The notes beneath the pieces are model-generated. The model ran no database searches and was not told where the DNA came from. It saw only the letters and a list, made by a program, of their open reading frames with translations. Positions 30,634 to 39,786 of a stretch of DNA of 45,917 bases are shown here, piece by piece. Source of the DNA: a virus; the IMG/VR virus record IMGVR_UViG_3300030687_000029, positions 1 through 45,917 of that record. One strand, 5' to 3'. The position numbers and the translations under genes were made by a program. Within the stretch, counting starts at the first letter, position 1, and each line of letters begins with the position of its first letter.

Positions 30634-31395
30634 TCACCCGAGGAAGAGTCCGCTGTCAGGCTGGAATCCTTCAGCGTTGCCTTCTGAATCGAGATGGCCA
30701 AGTTCTTTCGCCATCGCGGCTTCGAAGATTCGGTCGGCTTCAGCGAAGCGTGGATCGTTTGCGTGACGGTATGCTTCGGCCATAAAGCCGAGGTTGTAAA
30801 CCCAACCCATCTCGTCAGGGAACGGATACCAAGTTTGCTGGAGCCCAGTCATGATTGGAACTTTCTTCTGGTATGTGACGCCGATCTGCCACTGTTTGGA
30901 GATCGAGGGCATCGGCCACATGCGGAATATGCCACCGTCGTTGTTCTCATACATCCAGGCAATCTTCATTGGATTGTCAGTCTGGGATGTTGGACGGATG
31001 ACGCGAACCACTTCGAGGTTGTCGAGTGGCTGCGGTGTTGCAGTGGAAAGAGTATCGATGCGCCACGCGGCTTCGAGCCAGGCAATGTCGGTCAAGGATT
31101 GCTGGTAGTCTTGCGTGGGTATGCAGCTTGTGCCGGAACAGGGAGTTGGGCACGATGGTGTTGGATTGGGGCAGGGAGTTGTACCGAGCCCAGAGGACGC
31201 CACTGTGTAGAAGAGAGGGGCGTCCACCGAGTTGAATTTCCAATTATAAGGCTTGGCAATCATGCGCTGCATTACGTTGTTGCAGATCGTCAAAGCGGGT
31301 TCTTCGTTGAAGCCCGCGACACCGATGATGGGAGTCATCTGGGTGAACGTCATGGCCCATTGTACGACTTGCTGTAATGTGCGCGTGGATGCCAT
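30634..31395 (-). CDS. Head-tail connector/tail-tubular-A-like protein (253 aa)
   Basis: Begins MASTRTLQQVVQWAMTFTQM; helical N-terminus and a beta middle with a Pro/Cys insert (PCPNPTPSCPTPC near residue 78). Size and position before the large tail protein match the tubular-A gatekeeper of podoviruses. The Pro/Cys insert is unusual. It overlaps the upstream gene by 1 nt. Confidence 0.6.
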   Translation of the reverse strand: MASTRTLQQVVQWAMTFTQMTPIIGVAGFNEEPALTICNNVMQRMIAKPYNWKFNSVDAPLFYTVASSGLGTTPCPNPTPSCPTPCSGTSCIPTQDYQQSLTDIAWLEAAWRIDTLSTATPQPLDNLEVVRVIRPTSQTDNPMKIAWMYENNDGGIFRMWPMPSISKQWQIGVTYQKKVPIMTGLQQTWYPFPDEMGWVYNLGFMAEAYRHANDPRFAEADRIFEAAMAKELGHLDSEGNAEGFQPDSGLFLG

Positions 31396-31784
31396 TAGTA
31401 GATCAGACCTACCTTACCAGTTGGGATTTTGAGCCACTTCGCATATTCGGACGGGTCCTTCATGTTCGGATGGAAGTGTTTGTTACAATTTTGGCAGAAG
31501 CCGTCGATCACGTACAACTTGGTTGCGCGGATGAATTGCTCTTGCCATGCAATGCGGGAAGAGTTGTCTTCGCGAAGGTGCGAGCAACTATTCTGAATTG
31601 CTTCGAGGTCACGTTCTGATTCCTCACGCTGAGCACGCATACGAACCTTAGTGGCTTCGTTGCGTGCTACGATGTCAGGATCAACGTGGGGCTTCTTCAT
31701 CTCCGCGACGAGTGCGGCCATCATGTCCTTTAGATCGGACATGGTGATGTTCAATTTCGGTTCGTCTGTATGCTGAGTCGCCAT
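31395..31784 (-). CDS. Small virion-region protein with CQNC (129 aa)
   Basis: N-terminal helical, charged region and a C-terminal CQNCNKHFH with another Cys upstream (NSCSHL), so a zinc-binding domain is possible. No family recognised. Expressed with the tail-connector genes. Confidence 0.5.
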   Translation of the reverse strand: MATQHTDEPKLNITMSDLKDMMAALVAEMKKPHVDPDIVARNEATKVRMRAQREESERDLEAIQNSCSHLREDNSSRIAWQEQFIRATKLYVIDGFCQNCNKHFHPNMKDPSEYAKWLKIPTGKVGLIY

Positions 31785-31791
31785 GATGTGC

Positions 31792-32391
31792 TTAGATTAC
31801 CTCTGCCGAGAGTTCGAGCAAGTTGTGAACGGCAGTCGCGTCGGTCTGCGCCTGCGTGATGGCAACTTCGAAGTACTGTGTTTCGTCGAAGCCTTCAGGT
31901 GCGCCTACGCCAGTGATGGCGGTCTGCGAGAAGCCGGGCTGAGCGGTGAGGATCGTCCGGGCTACGAGAGCCTGACCCGCACCGGATACGGAGACGCCCT
32001 GAAACTCGCCAGCCAGAACCGCACTGGTCGTGGTGTCAAAGAGGATCTTCGTTTCGAGGTACCAGCCGTTTACTGCACCCGCCTGAGTTGCGGCTGCTAC
32101 GGCACCGGTCGTCGCAATGACGGTTACGGTTCCAGCAGTGTTGACTGCATTGAGGGTGACGGTCAGAGCCTGGGAGCCAACGGTCGCGAGCTTGGAGTTA
32201 CCATAGACGCGAACGAGAACTTCCTGATACTTGGCCTTGTACTGACCAGGGATGGACAGCTTAACGGTGCCTGTCCGCGATTCCTGCGCGCCAGCGGCGA
32301 ACTGGAAGTACGTGATGGTCGCAGCCGTCGGAGCCGTGATGGGAGCTACGGAACCCTGAACGATGCGCTGATCGGTGTTAGTGTTGCTCAT
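31792..32391 (-). CDS. Structural protein (199 aa), Ala/Thr/Val-rich
   Basis: Begins MSNTNTDQRIVQGSVAPITA; beta-rich, low Cys, with evenly spaced Thr/Val strands typical of virion decoration or minor head proteins. No catalytic motif. Ends 8 nt before the next gene. Confidence 0.55.
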   Translation of the reverse strand: MSNTNTDQRIVQGSVAPITAPTAATITYFQFAAGAQESRTGTVKLSIPGQYKAKYQEVLVRVYGNSKLATVGSQALTVTLNAVNTAGTVTVIATTGAVAAATQAGAVNGWYLETKILFDTTTSAVLAGEFQGVSVSGAGQALVARTILTAQPGFSQTAITGVGAPEGFDETQYFEVAITQAQTDATAVHNLLELSAEVI

Positions 32392-32396
32392 AGTGA

Positions 32397-32732
32397 TTAG
32401 TCCTGTGTGACGAAGATTTTTTGCGCGGTCGGAGTCAGAGTTCCGGCAGTCGTGTTGGTGATCGGGATATGCAACTGATAGGTATTCGGGGAACAGCCCG
32501 AGCAGCTGGGGGCATTGCCCGCCACATAGCAGGAACCCATAGTTAATCCCGTTCCGAGCCCTTGAATAACCACTTGAATAGCTTTCTGCGGTTTGAAGGT
32601 ACGCGGGAGGTTGAGAACAGTTTCCACAGTCGCCAGCGTGGTTACGGCAGTGAACGTCACGTTAGCGAACGTGAAATTAGCAACTGCGCTAGGTGCTGGG
32701 GCCGAGTTCGCTGTAGAGCGAGGTATAGCCAT
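32397..32732 (-). CDS. Structural protein (111 aa), Thr/Ala/Val-rich
   Basis: Begins MAIPRSTANSAPAPSAVANF; beta-rich with a CxxC-containing loop (APSCSGCSPNTY). Probable head or decoration protein by position after the capsid gene; no family recognised. Confidence 0.5.
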   Translation of the reverse strand: MAIPRSTANSAPAPSAVANFTFANVTFTAVTTLATVETVLNLPRTFKPQKAIQVVIQGLGTGLTMGSCYVAGNAPSCSGCSPNTYQLHIPITNTTAGTLTPTAQKIFVTQD

Positions 32733-32744
32733 AGTGAGAGATCC

Positions 32745-33245
32745 TTACTTAGCGCGTGCTTCGCGCGTATTGAAAGTCCAGCGGTCGGATGCGGCATGAT
32801 CGAGCCCGTCTCCGAAACCATACTTAACCTGCGGCCACGTTATGACCTGGGCTTGCATAAGCCGAGTCAGAACCGTGCGCCAACCGCGCTTCTCCTTGAT
32901 TGGCAGATCTCGCTCGTCTGTAGTAATGTGCGAAAACTCGGGCAGTGGGCCTTTGTCGAACGCGCATATAAACTTCTTTGCACCGTTGTGTTGTGTGTAG
33001 AAGCCGCAGACCGCGGAGTCATTGATCGAATCTTCTGCCCAGACCCGTTTGTGGGTGAGTTTCTCGATGCGCCGGATAAGGTCAGTGTGGTAGAGCATCT
33101 GGCCGGTACGCTTCGAGGTGTTCTTGAGTTCAGCGTGATCTGAAAGACGATACCGATCAAGTTGCTGATTGGTATCCTCCTTCAGTCCCGCTAAGCCCTC
33201 TTTAAGCGAAATTCTTTTGAGTTGCTTGGTTGTGGTGGTTAGCAT
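32745..33245 (-). CDS. Virion-region protein (166 aa), unknown
   Basis: Begins MLTTTTKQLKRISLKEGLAG; helical, then a beta domain with two Cys. Follows the capsid gene by 6 nt. It could be a head-completion protein, which is inference from position. Confidence 0.5.
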   Translation of the reverse strand: MLTTTTKQLKRISLKEGLAGLKEDTNQQLDRYRLSDHAELKNTSKRTGQMLYHTDLIRRIEKLTHKRVWAEDSINDSAVCGFYTQHNGAKKFICAFDKGPLPEFSHITTDERDLPIKEKRGWRTVLTRLMQAQVITWPQVKYGFGDGLDHAASDRWTFNTREARAK

Positions 33246-33251
33246 GATGAA

Positions 33252-33692
33252 TTACGAGATGCTGGCTTCGCTCTGTACGCGCCGGAAGGTCGGTACAGCG
33301 TTCGGACGGGCGAGGACGGCGTACTTGAAGTTGTACGCAATGGATGCCCCAACAACGCCGGCCGGATCAGACGAACTGGGTTCCCAGTTGCGGGTGATGA
33401 GGCGGAAGTTGTTCTCGTTCGGCACAGCGGTCGCGCCCAGGGATACGGAGAAGATGGCGTTCATGCCGACCACGTAGGTCGCATAGCCAGTCTTACCGGT
33501 CGAGGGATAGTTCGCGTAGGTCGGAACAGTCGTGGTTTCGATGTAGCGGACGCCGGACAGTTCGATTACGCGATAGCCTTGAACACCGGCCTTCAGTTCG
33601 GATACGCCGCTCTGTACATGCTTGAGCAGATCGATCACGCCGCCAGCGGTGTTGTCGTTGAGCAGGTCGTATGAAACGAAGGGATGGATAAT
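33252..33692 (-). CDS. Major capsid protein, N4-gp56 family, exon 2
   Basis: 146 codons, reading IIHPFVSYDLLNDNTAGG onward. The segments GVRYIETTTVPTYANYP and YATYVVGMNAIFSVSLG are typical of the C-terminal half of N4-gp56-type capsid proteins. With exon 1 (34305-34844) it gives 326 aa, the usual family length. A start at 33638 inside it would give only the C-terminal 128 aa and is not a separate gene. Joining at GGT|ATT keeps the frame and restores a continuous FYGIIHPF segment. Confidence 0.85.
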   Translation of the reverse strand: MIHPFVSYDLLNDNTAGGVIDLLKHVQSGVSELKAGVQGYRVIELSGVRYIETTTVPTYANYPSTGKTGYATYVVGMNAIFSVSLGATAVPNENNFRLITRNWEPSSSDPAGVVGASIAYNFKYAVLARPNAVPTFRRVQSEASIS

Positions 33693-34304
33693 TGTTTGTG
33701 TTTAGGATATCTCAGTCACCTGAGTATCGCTCTCATAGTCGCCTATGAGACCAGACTCTCTCTTCTCTGATTGTGAGTCAGAGTTTGACGTATTAGTCGT
33801 TACGGTAATTGGACCTTTACGATTGAGTTCGCGCGACTGGAGATAAAGAATCTCGCGTGTTGCGTTGTCTTTCGTATAATGCAGCTCTAGATATAGAAGG
33901 GCTAACTTTGCTTGCTCTGCCTTGAGTATCATGTAGGGCAGGACACCAAGCAAAAGTTGTTTGCGATTCTTCGCTCCGGTCGGACGCCAAGCCATTGATG
34001 GTTTGTGTCGCGGATCGCGCGAAGGTCGTGTATAATACTGCCCGCCAAAGTTCTTAATGAGAAAATCCATCAGGCGTTTATCAGTATTGACGACGGTCAA
34101 CTCGACTGCGTATGTCTGAGCGGTATCAGACCGGTCGGGTTTATTGTGTTTGTTAATCGCAATGGTGCCTTCACCATCAATAATTGCGGCCAGATACGAC
34201 CAATGAGCTTTATTATTTGTCACAATCTTACCTCGGTATTGTCTGAGTGTATCAGAGTTTCACCGATTTAGTCAAATTTTACTACGGCATTATGCTGCTA
34301 GTTT
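33693..34304 (-). ncRNA. Group I self-splicing intron in the capsid gene
   Basis: 612 nt. P1: exon CTACGGT (34305-34311) pairs with GCCGTAG (34282-34288), with the U-G pair at the 5' splice site. P10: ATAAT (34289-34293) pairs with the exon-2 start ATTAT (33688-33692), directly adjacent to the P1 guide. P3: TTTGAC (34271-34276)/GTCAAA (33784-33789). P7: GACTA (33794-33798)/AGTC (33754-33757). P8: 33766-33770/33778-33782. P9: 33731-33750 with a GCGA loop. P9.1: 33711-33724 with a GUGA loop. The P4-P6 segment resembles the phage T4 td core. The intron end inferred from P10 is A, not the usual G. Confidence 0.85.
33702..34223 (-). CDS. LAGLIDADG homing endonuclease inside the group I intron
   Basis: 173 aa, GTG start with GAGG 7-8 nt upstream. 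YLAAIIDGEGTI near residues 10-21 is a LAGLIDADG motif; only one is seen, so it likely acts as a homodimer like I-CreI. The remainder fits the family fold (KRLMDFLIKNFGGQYYTRPS). Its last ~35 codons (from about 33805) overlap the ribozyme's P7-P3-P8-P9 region, so protein and RNA share sequence. It would cut intron-less capsid genes and drive intron spread; this is standard for the family. Confidence 0.85.
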   Translation of the reverse strand: MTNNKAHWSYLAAIIDGEGTIAINKHNKPDRSDTAQTYAVELTVVNTDKRLMDFLIKNFGGQYYTRPSRDPRHKPSMAWRPTGAKNRKQLLLGVLPYMILKAEQAKLALLYLELHYTKDNATREILYLQSRELNRKGPITVTTNTSNSDSQSEKRESGLIGDYESDTQVTEIS

Positions 34305-34844
34305 ACCGTAGAACATGCCGTCAGACTTCGGCTTCGCGTTCTGACCGCGGAGGCTCATTACTGCCTGACGCGCGATGGACGCGGTGAAAAATTCGTTGTC
34401 TGCCAGGGCGATGTTCACGTTGCCTGCCACTGCGGCTTCGAAGGCCGAAGAGGTCAGGGAGTTCACCGTGAGAGCGGCGCGATAACCCATTTCGCCAGCG
34501 GAGTTCTCAACAATCGGGTCGATGGCAGTCTCGATCAGAAGATCAGAGAAAGACATGTAATCGAAGTATTGATTGACGCTGGTTTTGTTCGTTGCGGTCG
34601 TGGGCGCGATTCCGGTGCCGGGCTGACCTTCAGACCCAGGCGTGGTGTTTGCGCCGAGAACCTGATATCCAAACATTTGGATCGTCTTGCCACTGCGCTC
34701 AGGTAGGACACGTCTCTCGGTCGCAGCCTGGAAGGGCAGATTAGCCTTCAGATTTTCGACGGCAACTTTGTCGTACCAAATTGTCGCTAGATGAGTCAGT
34801 GAAGAAGTGGTGGATACTACTGAAGCTGGGCTCAAAGAAGCCAT
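34305..34844 (-). CDS. Major capsid protein, N4-gp56 family, exon 1
   Basis: 180 codons, beginning MASLSPASVVSTTSSLTHLA, with WYDKVAVENLKANLPF and RVLPERSGKTIQMFGYQ, both typical of the N-terminal half of N4-gp56 capsid proteins. Without splicing it continues four codons (KLAA) into the intron and stops, giving a truncated 184-aa protein. The start has a ribosome site GAGGTGAAGCAAAATG. See exon 2 at 33252-33692. Confidence 0.85.
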
Positions 34845-34869
34845 TTTGCTTCACCTCTAAATTAATTGC

Positions 34870-35796
34870 TTACTTCGAACCTGAAGCTGCCTTAGCTTTT
34901 GCCATTAGCCGGTTCATCTTTTGACGAGCCTCTTCTAATGGTAGCTTATAGATCTCTTCGACTTCCGATTCTGACGCGGCTTGCTTCGCTTCCACTGCGG
35001 AGTCCGGCTTAGTGGCGCTGGACTGATTGGAACGAATGCCCGTCGACATCGGTTTGGTGCGGGTGTGTGGCTTTACTGTGACCGCATTAGGGTCGGCCAC
35101 GGCGACATCGAGCAATCCGCTCTCTGTCAACTCTTGGAAGGCATATTCGAGATTGGATGCTGATTTCGTCAGCTTCTCGTCAGCCAGAAATTTTTCTATC
35201 CGCGCGGCATTCTGAGCGGAGGGGATGTAATCGGTCTGATGATTCATCAAGAAAGCAGTTTCAGCCTGGGCCACTTGCTGCGCGGCCATGAAGTCATTGA
35301 TGAAGTTGCCGATTTCGGTAGCGGACTTACCGGTCTTCGCGGTGAAGATTTTGTCAATCGCGGCGGCCGGATTGGTGCTGAGCTCATTGGCGATCTGAAA
35401 GAGTTCATCCGCCGTCAATTCTTTCTTGGCGAGGACCGGCGCTGCTGAGCGATCAGGCTTGGCGCGCTTCTCTCTTTTCAGTTCAAACTCTTGTTCGCGT
35501 ATCTTGCGCGTGGCGTTCTCTTGAGCGGTGGTCAGCTTGTCGAGTAACTCTTCCGCGGTGTCAGCGGTGAAGACCTGCTTGCCGGAACCGTCACCGAGGT
35601 CAATGGTGCGGGTGACCTTGCCCCCAGAGGTTCTTGTAGTGGCGGCGGGAGTGACAACTTCTGAGTTGTCATCTACATCGTCGGTGACAACTTCGGAGTT
35701 GTCATCGGTGGTGGGAACCTGAGCGGTAAATTCGTCGTCGAACAATGATAGGCCAGCTGCTACCTTAGCCTCACCTTTTCCATCATCTTGTGCCAT
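34870..35796 (-). CDS. Scaffold-type protein
   Basis: 308 aa, acidic and highly helical, with a duplicated acidic peptide near the N-terminus (DDNSEVVT twice). A long charged coiled coil in the middle (TTAQENATRKIREQEFEL) and a Lys-rich C-terminal helix are typical of scaffolding proteins that bind capsid subunits during assembly. Directly upstream of the capsid gene. No protease motif is seen. Confidence 0.7.
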   Translation of the reverse strand: MAQDDGKGEAKVAAGLSLFDDEFTAQVPTTDDNSEVVTDDVDDNSEVVTPAATTRTSGGKVTRTIDLGDGSGKQVFTADTAEELLDKLTTAQENATRKIREQEFELKREKRAKPDRSAAPVLAKKELTADELFQIANELSTNPAAAIDKIFTAKTGKSATEIGNFINDFMAAQQVAQAETAFLMNHQTDYIPSAQNAARIEKFLADEKLTKSASNLEYAFQELTESGLLDVAVADPNAVTVKPHTRTKPMSTGIRSNQSSATKPDSAVEAKQAASESEVEEIYKLPLEEARQKMNRLMAKAKAASGSK

Positions 35797-35829
35797 GTTT
35801 CTCTTTCCTTCGCCGCAATCCGCAGCGTG

Positions 35830-36153
35830 TTAGAGTCCTGAATAGTTTGCCTGCTGCGACAGTTGTTGGGCGGCTTCTTGAGCCTCTATTCCAACGTCTA
35901 TGGCAGCTTGGATGCGGAGTTGCAGTTGCTCGAAGATTGAGCGTGCAACGCGCGCATGGCTGTGTGTATCGTCGAGTAGTTGTCGCGTCGATCCCGCGGG
36001 AAGCGAGAGTAGACGAAATTCGTACTTGACGACTTCGGCTTCGAGAATGTCTAGAACGTCTGACCAACCCGGCGCATTGACGAGTTGGTAGAGTTTGTTG
36101 GCTTTCTCGAAGGCCGCCATTATTTCCGCTTGCTTGGTCTGATCCAAGTTCAC
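35830..36153 (-). CDS. Small virion-region protein (107 aa), GTG start
   Basis: Begins (GTG)NLDQTKQAEIMAAFEKAN; all-helical. AGGAG lies 8 nt upstream, inside the portal's last codons, and the start directly follows the portal stop. Possible scaffold-associated or head-maturation factor, from position only. Confidence 0.55.
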   Translation of the reverse strand: MNLDQTKQAEIMAAFEKANKLYQLVNAPGWSDVLDILEAEVVKYEFRLLSLPAGSTRQLLDDTHSHARVARSIFEQLQLRIQAAIDVGIEAQEAAQQLSQQANYSGL

Positions 36154-38205
36154 TTATTGATCTCCTGTTGCGATCTGGTCGTCGTGTTCGAAGATGTGTT
36201 TGAAGAAGAGTTCTCCGGCCTTATCGATTGAGGCACGGTCGAGTAGTTGGCCCTTGTTCTCAGTCTTGACTTGCTCCATTTGAGCTTCGTGAGTCATCTG
36301 AGCTTGTTGCTGCTGTTGTGCGGCTTGGGCTTTCTGTTGGTCGGCCGCGATGTCCTGCGGCGTCTTATTGACGATGACAGAGGACATGTTGGGCCAGCCG
36401 GATACGTCGAAGCTCATCTTGACGAGTTCGGAGACGTTCACCTTCTTGCCTTCCTGGGCCAGCGAATCTATGACGGGTTGAGTCAAGAGGAACTGGTAGA
36501 AGAGAGGTAGGTTCTGTTTCATCGCAGTCTTGGCTTGCAGGCGTGAACCGGCGAGCATTTCGAAATCGACTTGCGCATTGATGAGGTCGAGCGTGTCGCC
36601 CTGGTATGCTATGCCGAGTTCTTGAGTCAGGATGCGATCTATGTCGTCTGCTTCCATGAAGAGGCCGTTCATTTTGTGAAAGGCGTCAAGCATTGGGACG
36701 AACACTTGGTATGAGAATTGTTCAATAATAGACTGTAGGCGTGTTCCGGTGCCTGAAGCCAAACTATTAACACCTGTTGCTGTGCGCGTGATAGATGACT
36801 TATCAGACGGCATAGAACCCTGTACCGCACTTTCGTTGGCAGCAGTTCTACGAGCAGCGCGACTATCTGATGCAGAGAGAACGGCTTGGGTTTCAGCAAT
36901 GGGGATCGGGTTCCGTTTCATAACGGTAACACCTTCGGGGGTGTCTGAATCAATGATACCGCCCGGTCGCATCCGCAGCTGTTGAGTTTGGACGTTCGAG
37001 CCGCGCACACGTTGAAACATGCCGTTCAAGTTCAGCGAGAGATCATCTAGAAAAGTGTTGATGACTCCTTGCTGCATCCTTTGTTCGTTGCCGATAAGCA
37101 TCCCAAAGCCGATGCCCCAGAATGAGCCCAGAACATCCGCCTGGGTGACTGAGAGAAATGGAATAAACCCCAACGGATTTGGCTCATTGCGAATGATAGT
37201 TTTCGACTGAAGGACAGTGTACACCCTATCGTTCGTCCAATACTCCATGACTTCGAGAGGCTGATTGCGTTTATCATGCGTGGAGTTCCAATGGCGCGGT
37301 TGTGGTTGAAACTCCTGAAAGAGATCCAACTTCGGCTGTTCGAGCGGATTCTGACGAGGGACTTCTTCGGGTGGGAACTTGAGCTTGATCAAATCTTCGA
37401 GCGAAGGTATATCGTAGCCTTCGTAGCCACGAAGTTTGTCGAGGTCGAGCGGCGTCATGTAATTGATGTGGATGACGAACTTGCCCTTGCGAATGTCGGG
37501 GCCGGTCAAGCCTGGGTCGACGAGCACATATTTGTTGTTGACCCATTCCAAAGTTGGCCGATTGACTTTGATTTTTACGTCAACCGCTTTCTTCTTCGTC
37601 TTCGGTTTGATGCGAACGCCGCCGCCATCTCTGAGCCCATGCCATTGATAGGGGGCTTCATTGATGTAGGTGCGGCGCGTAGTCTCGTAAGTTTCCCATC
37701 CGATCTTCCAGATGCCTGCGCCGTGCAAGAGGGCGGATTTCAATCCCAACCGGTACTGCTCACGAACGTCGGCCTGCTTCATTTCGTAAGTCAGGAGTTG
37801 ATCGTTCGCGCGCGCCGCATCCATTGGTGTGTTGGGTTTGGGCTTCGACATGAACGGTGGATCGTCTGCGAAGAGGCCCTGCATAAGTTGAGGCAGGACC
37901 GATTCGACATGCTCATAGACGAGCGGCATTCCGAGATGCGAACGCGGGATGTTGGTTCCATCCCACATGCGGACGGGCACCTTAAACAGATAGAGACGTT
38001 CCTCCATCTGCCACTGTAGGAGCCATCCTTGAGTTTGGAGCCACGTCTCAGCCTGAGCGCGGTCCTGCAAGACTATTTTGAGCGCCGTCAAATCCTTATC
38101 GGGTTTGGTGAGGTCCAGCTGTAGTTCACTGGGTTCCGTAATCAGTTGGAACGCTTCGCCGTTTTGGAAGGTATTGCGCGGAACCAAGTCTTCGAGAAGC
38201 GCCAT
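36154..38205 (-). CDS. Portal protein
   Basis: 683 aa, the size of podoviral portals. A conserved N-terminal core (YEHVESVLPQLMQGLF near 96-111, then a KSALLHGAGIWKIGWE segment), a mid region with polar helices, and a Gln-rich C-terminal coiled coil (AAQQQQQAQMTHEAQ). Forms the dodecameric head-tail vertex through which DNA enters and leaves. The start has AAGGA upstream; a dispersed element copy lies 15 bp further up. Confidence 0.8.
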   Translation of the reverse strand: MALLEDLVPRNTFQNGEAFQLITEPSELQLDLTKPDKDLTALKIVLQDRAQAETWLQTQGWLLQWQMEERLYLFKVPVRMWDGTNIPRSHLGMPLVYEHVESVLPQLMQGLFADDPPFMSKPKPNTPMDAARANDQLLTYEMKQADVREQYRLGLKSALLHGAGIWKIGWETYETTRRTYINEAPYQWHGLRDGGGVRIKPKTKKKAVDVKIKVNRPTLEWVNNKYVLVDPGLTGPDIRKGKFVIHINYMTPLDLDKLRGYEGYDIPSLEDLIKLKFPPEEVPRQNPLEQPKLDLFQEFQPQPRHWNSTHDKRNQPLEVMEYWTNDRVYTVLQSKTIIRNEPNPLGFIPFLSVTQADVLGSFWGIGFGMLIGNEQRMQQGVINTFLDDLSLNLNGMFQRVRGSNVQTQQLRMRPGGIIDSDTPEGVTVMKRNPIPIAETQAVLSASDSRAARRTAANESAVQGSMPSDKSSITRTATGVNSLASGTGTRLQSIIEQFSYQVFVPMLDAFHKMNGLFMEADDIDRILTQELGIAYQGDTLDLINAQVDFEMLAGSRLQAKTAMKQNLPLFYQFLLTQPVIDSLAQEGKKVNVSELVKMSFDVSGWPNMSSVIVNKTPQDIAADQQKAQAAQQQQQAQMTHEAQMEQVKTENKGQLLDRASIDKAGELFFKHIFEHDDQIATGDQ

Positions 38206-38219
38206 TAAGCTATCCTTGT

Positions 38220-38235
38220 GAACCCTTTTGGGGCA
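38220..38235 (+). repeat. Dispersed 16-bp element, copy G
   Basis: GAACCCTTTTGGGGCA in the short gap between the large terminase and portal genes, 15 bp before the portal ATG. Confidence 0.6.
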
Positions 38236-38241
38236 GTGTGG

Positions 38242-39786
38242 CTAGCCGGTAATTCCAGCGCCAAGTAGGTTGTCGTCGTCTGCGTTGAAGAAGACCGAAG
38301 TGATCTCGTCGTCTTCCTCTTGCGAGTCAGGTATGATGTCTACCATCGTCGCGAAGAAGAGGAGCATGGAGATCGCGTCCGGTATGTCATCGTGTGAGAA
38401 GCGCGGGAACTTGAGGAATTGTTTCTTCAGTTCGATCCATACGCTAGGTGGGATGGCAGTCGAGAAATAGAGTTTGTGCTGGGCCATCAAAGGTTGAAGA
38501 GAGAGGATGCGTTCCTCTTTGCTCTTGAACGGATTGGTTGGCATCCAGATGATGTTGAACCGCTTGCCGATGGTGCGCTGTAGGTTGTCGAGCGCCGGGG
38601 CTAGGAGTTTAGAGCCGCCTGCATTTTCGATGCCCACTTGCCTAGGCCGCCACTTGAGCGCCTGGGCAGCAATGATCTGTACCAGAGCATGTGGCGAATA
38701 TCGGCCAGCAACAACATCCAAGACGAATAGATTGCCCTTCGTGTCATACATTCCGGTGATGCCAGCGGTGAAGTCTGCGCGCTTCTTTTCACTGAAGCCG
38801 AGATCCCACGTTTGAAACACGCTCCCGTTTTTCGGGATGTGCATATGGGGCATGTGGTGGGATTCGATCAGTTCGTCGGTGAAGGTTGCGGTGTCGACGG
38901 GTGTGGGGTCGAGCAGGTATTGGCAATTGAAGATGAATTCGTCTTGCTTGCGGATTGAGTTGAGGAAGTCGAACGTGAAACGCTCTGGGAATAGCAAGGT
39001 GACATCGCTTGCTGATAGAGGCGTTCCTTTAACATAAGCGGGGTTAGTGATGACCCAGGCGGGGCGTCGGAATTTGCGAATCCATGCGCCGTTCTCTGGA
39101 TCTTCCAACCATGCGTAGAGGTCCGAATCGCTGTAAGGTGTCCCGATGACATGAATGTATCCGTAGGGCTCCACGATGGAGCGCATGAAGATGAATCGGT
39201 CGATGACGTTCTGAAGAAGTTCGGGGGTGCGGATGTTGTCGGCATGGACAGCATCGTCAATGAACATGACATCGCAGTGTGGACCTGCCTTGATGGAGTC
39301 CATTGAGAAGGCCACGCACGAAGCGTCTACGAGGACTTTAGTTCGATTGGGCAGAGTAAATTCAGTTGTCGTTCCCCAATCTTTGTTTGGAGGAGGACAA
39401 AACTCGGGGAAGAGCCGTCGGAGCTTGGGGTTGTGCTGAAAGTGGGATTTGACTGCAACAAGGGAATCCGAGGCGCGATCCAACTTACCAGCCCCAAAAA
39501 AGAGCCGAATGTTAGGGTAGTTGAGGAGCCACTGGACTGCCGATGCAATGGCGAGGGTGGTCTTGAAGTGTCCGCGGGGATCATATAGCGACATGCCTTT
39601 CTCATCTGATAAGTCGGCAATTGGTGTGCCGGGCTTCATCTGGTAGAAGTGGTTGGCGACCGGTTGGTGGACTCTATCCACTAGGTCTTCGTAGCCCAGG
39701 ATTTCGCGAGCGAGCCACATGAGATCTGTGCGCGCGCGGTACCTAAGCTCTTTTTGTCTTTCCGCTACACTTGCCTCGACCGGCAT
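38242..39786 (-). CDS. terL: Terminase large subunit
   Basis: 514 aa. Walker A DPRGHFKTT near residues 69-77, Walker B VMFIDDAV near 173-180, and a nuclease Asp328 in TWDLGFSEKKRADFT with a C-terminal HDDIPDAISML. It pumps DNA into the prohead and cuts it. Its start overlaps a small upstream frame (39743-39901) by 44 nt; AAGG lies 6-7 nt before the ATG. TerS lies apart (41202), separated by the tRNA and four genes. Confidence 0.9.
   Translation of the reverse strand: MPVEASVAERQKELRYRARTDLMWLAREILGYEDLVDRVHQPVANHFYQMKPGTPIADLSDEKGMSLYDPRGHFKTTLAIASAVQWLLNYPNIRLFFGAGKLDRASDSLVAVKSHFQHNPKLRRLFPEFCPPPNKDWGTTTEFTLPNRTKVLVDASCVAFSMDSIKAGPHCDVMFIDDAVHADNIRTPELLQNVIDRFIFMRSIVEPYGYIHVIGTPYSDSDLYAWLEDPENGAWIRKFRRPAWVITNPAYVKGTPLSASDVTLLFPERFTFDFLNSIRKQDEFIFNCQYLLDPTPVDTATFTDELIESHHMPHMHIPKNGSVFQTWDLGFSEKKRADFTAGITGMYDTKGNLFVLDVVAGRYSPHALVQIIAAQALKWRPRQVGIENAGGSKLLAPALDNLQRTIGKRFNIIWMPTNPFKSKEERILSLQPLMAQHKLYFSTAIPPSVWIELKKQFLKFPRFSHDDIPDAISMLLFFATMVDIIPDSQEEDDEITSVFFNADDDNLLGAGITG

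Noticed and set aside
30530-30637. 35-codon frame after the connector-like gene (GTG overlapping its stop)
   Set aside because: No ribosome site and basic random composition; it could be real but support is too weak.
30240-30701. Minus-strand 153-aa frame over the exported Tyr-rich gene
   Set aside because: Composition is a frame-shifted copy of the real gene and it overlaps the connector-like gene end.
33702-34844. Intein in the capsid protein
   Set aside because: Stop codons separate exon 1 from the endonuclease frame, and group I RNA pairings explain the insertion.
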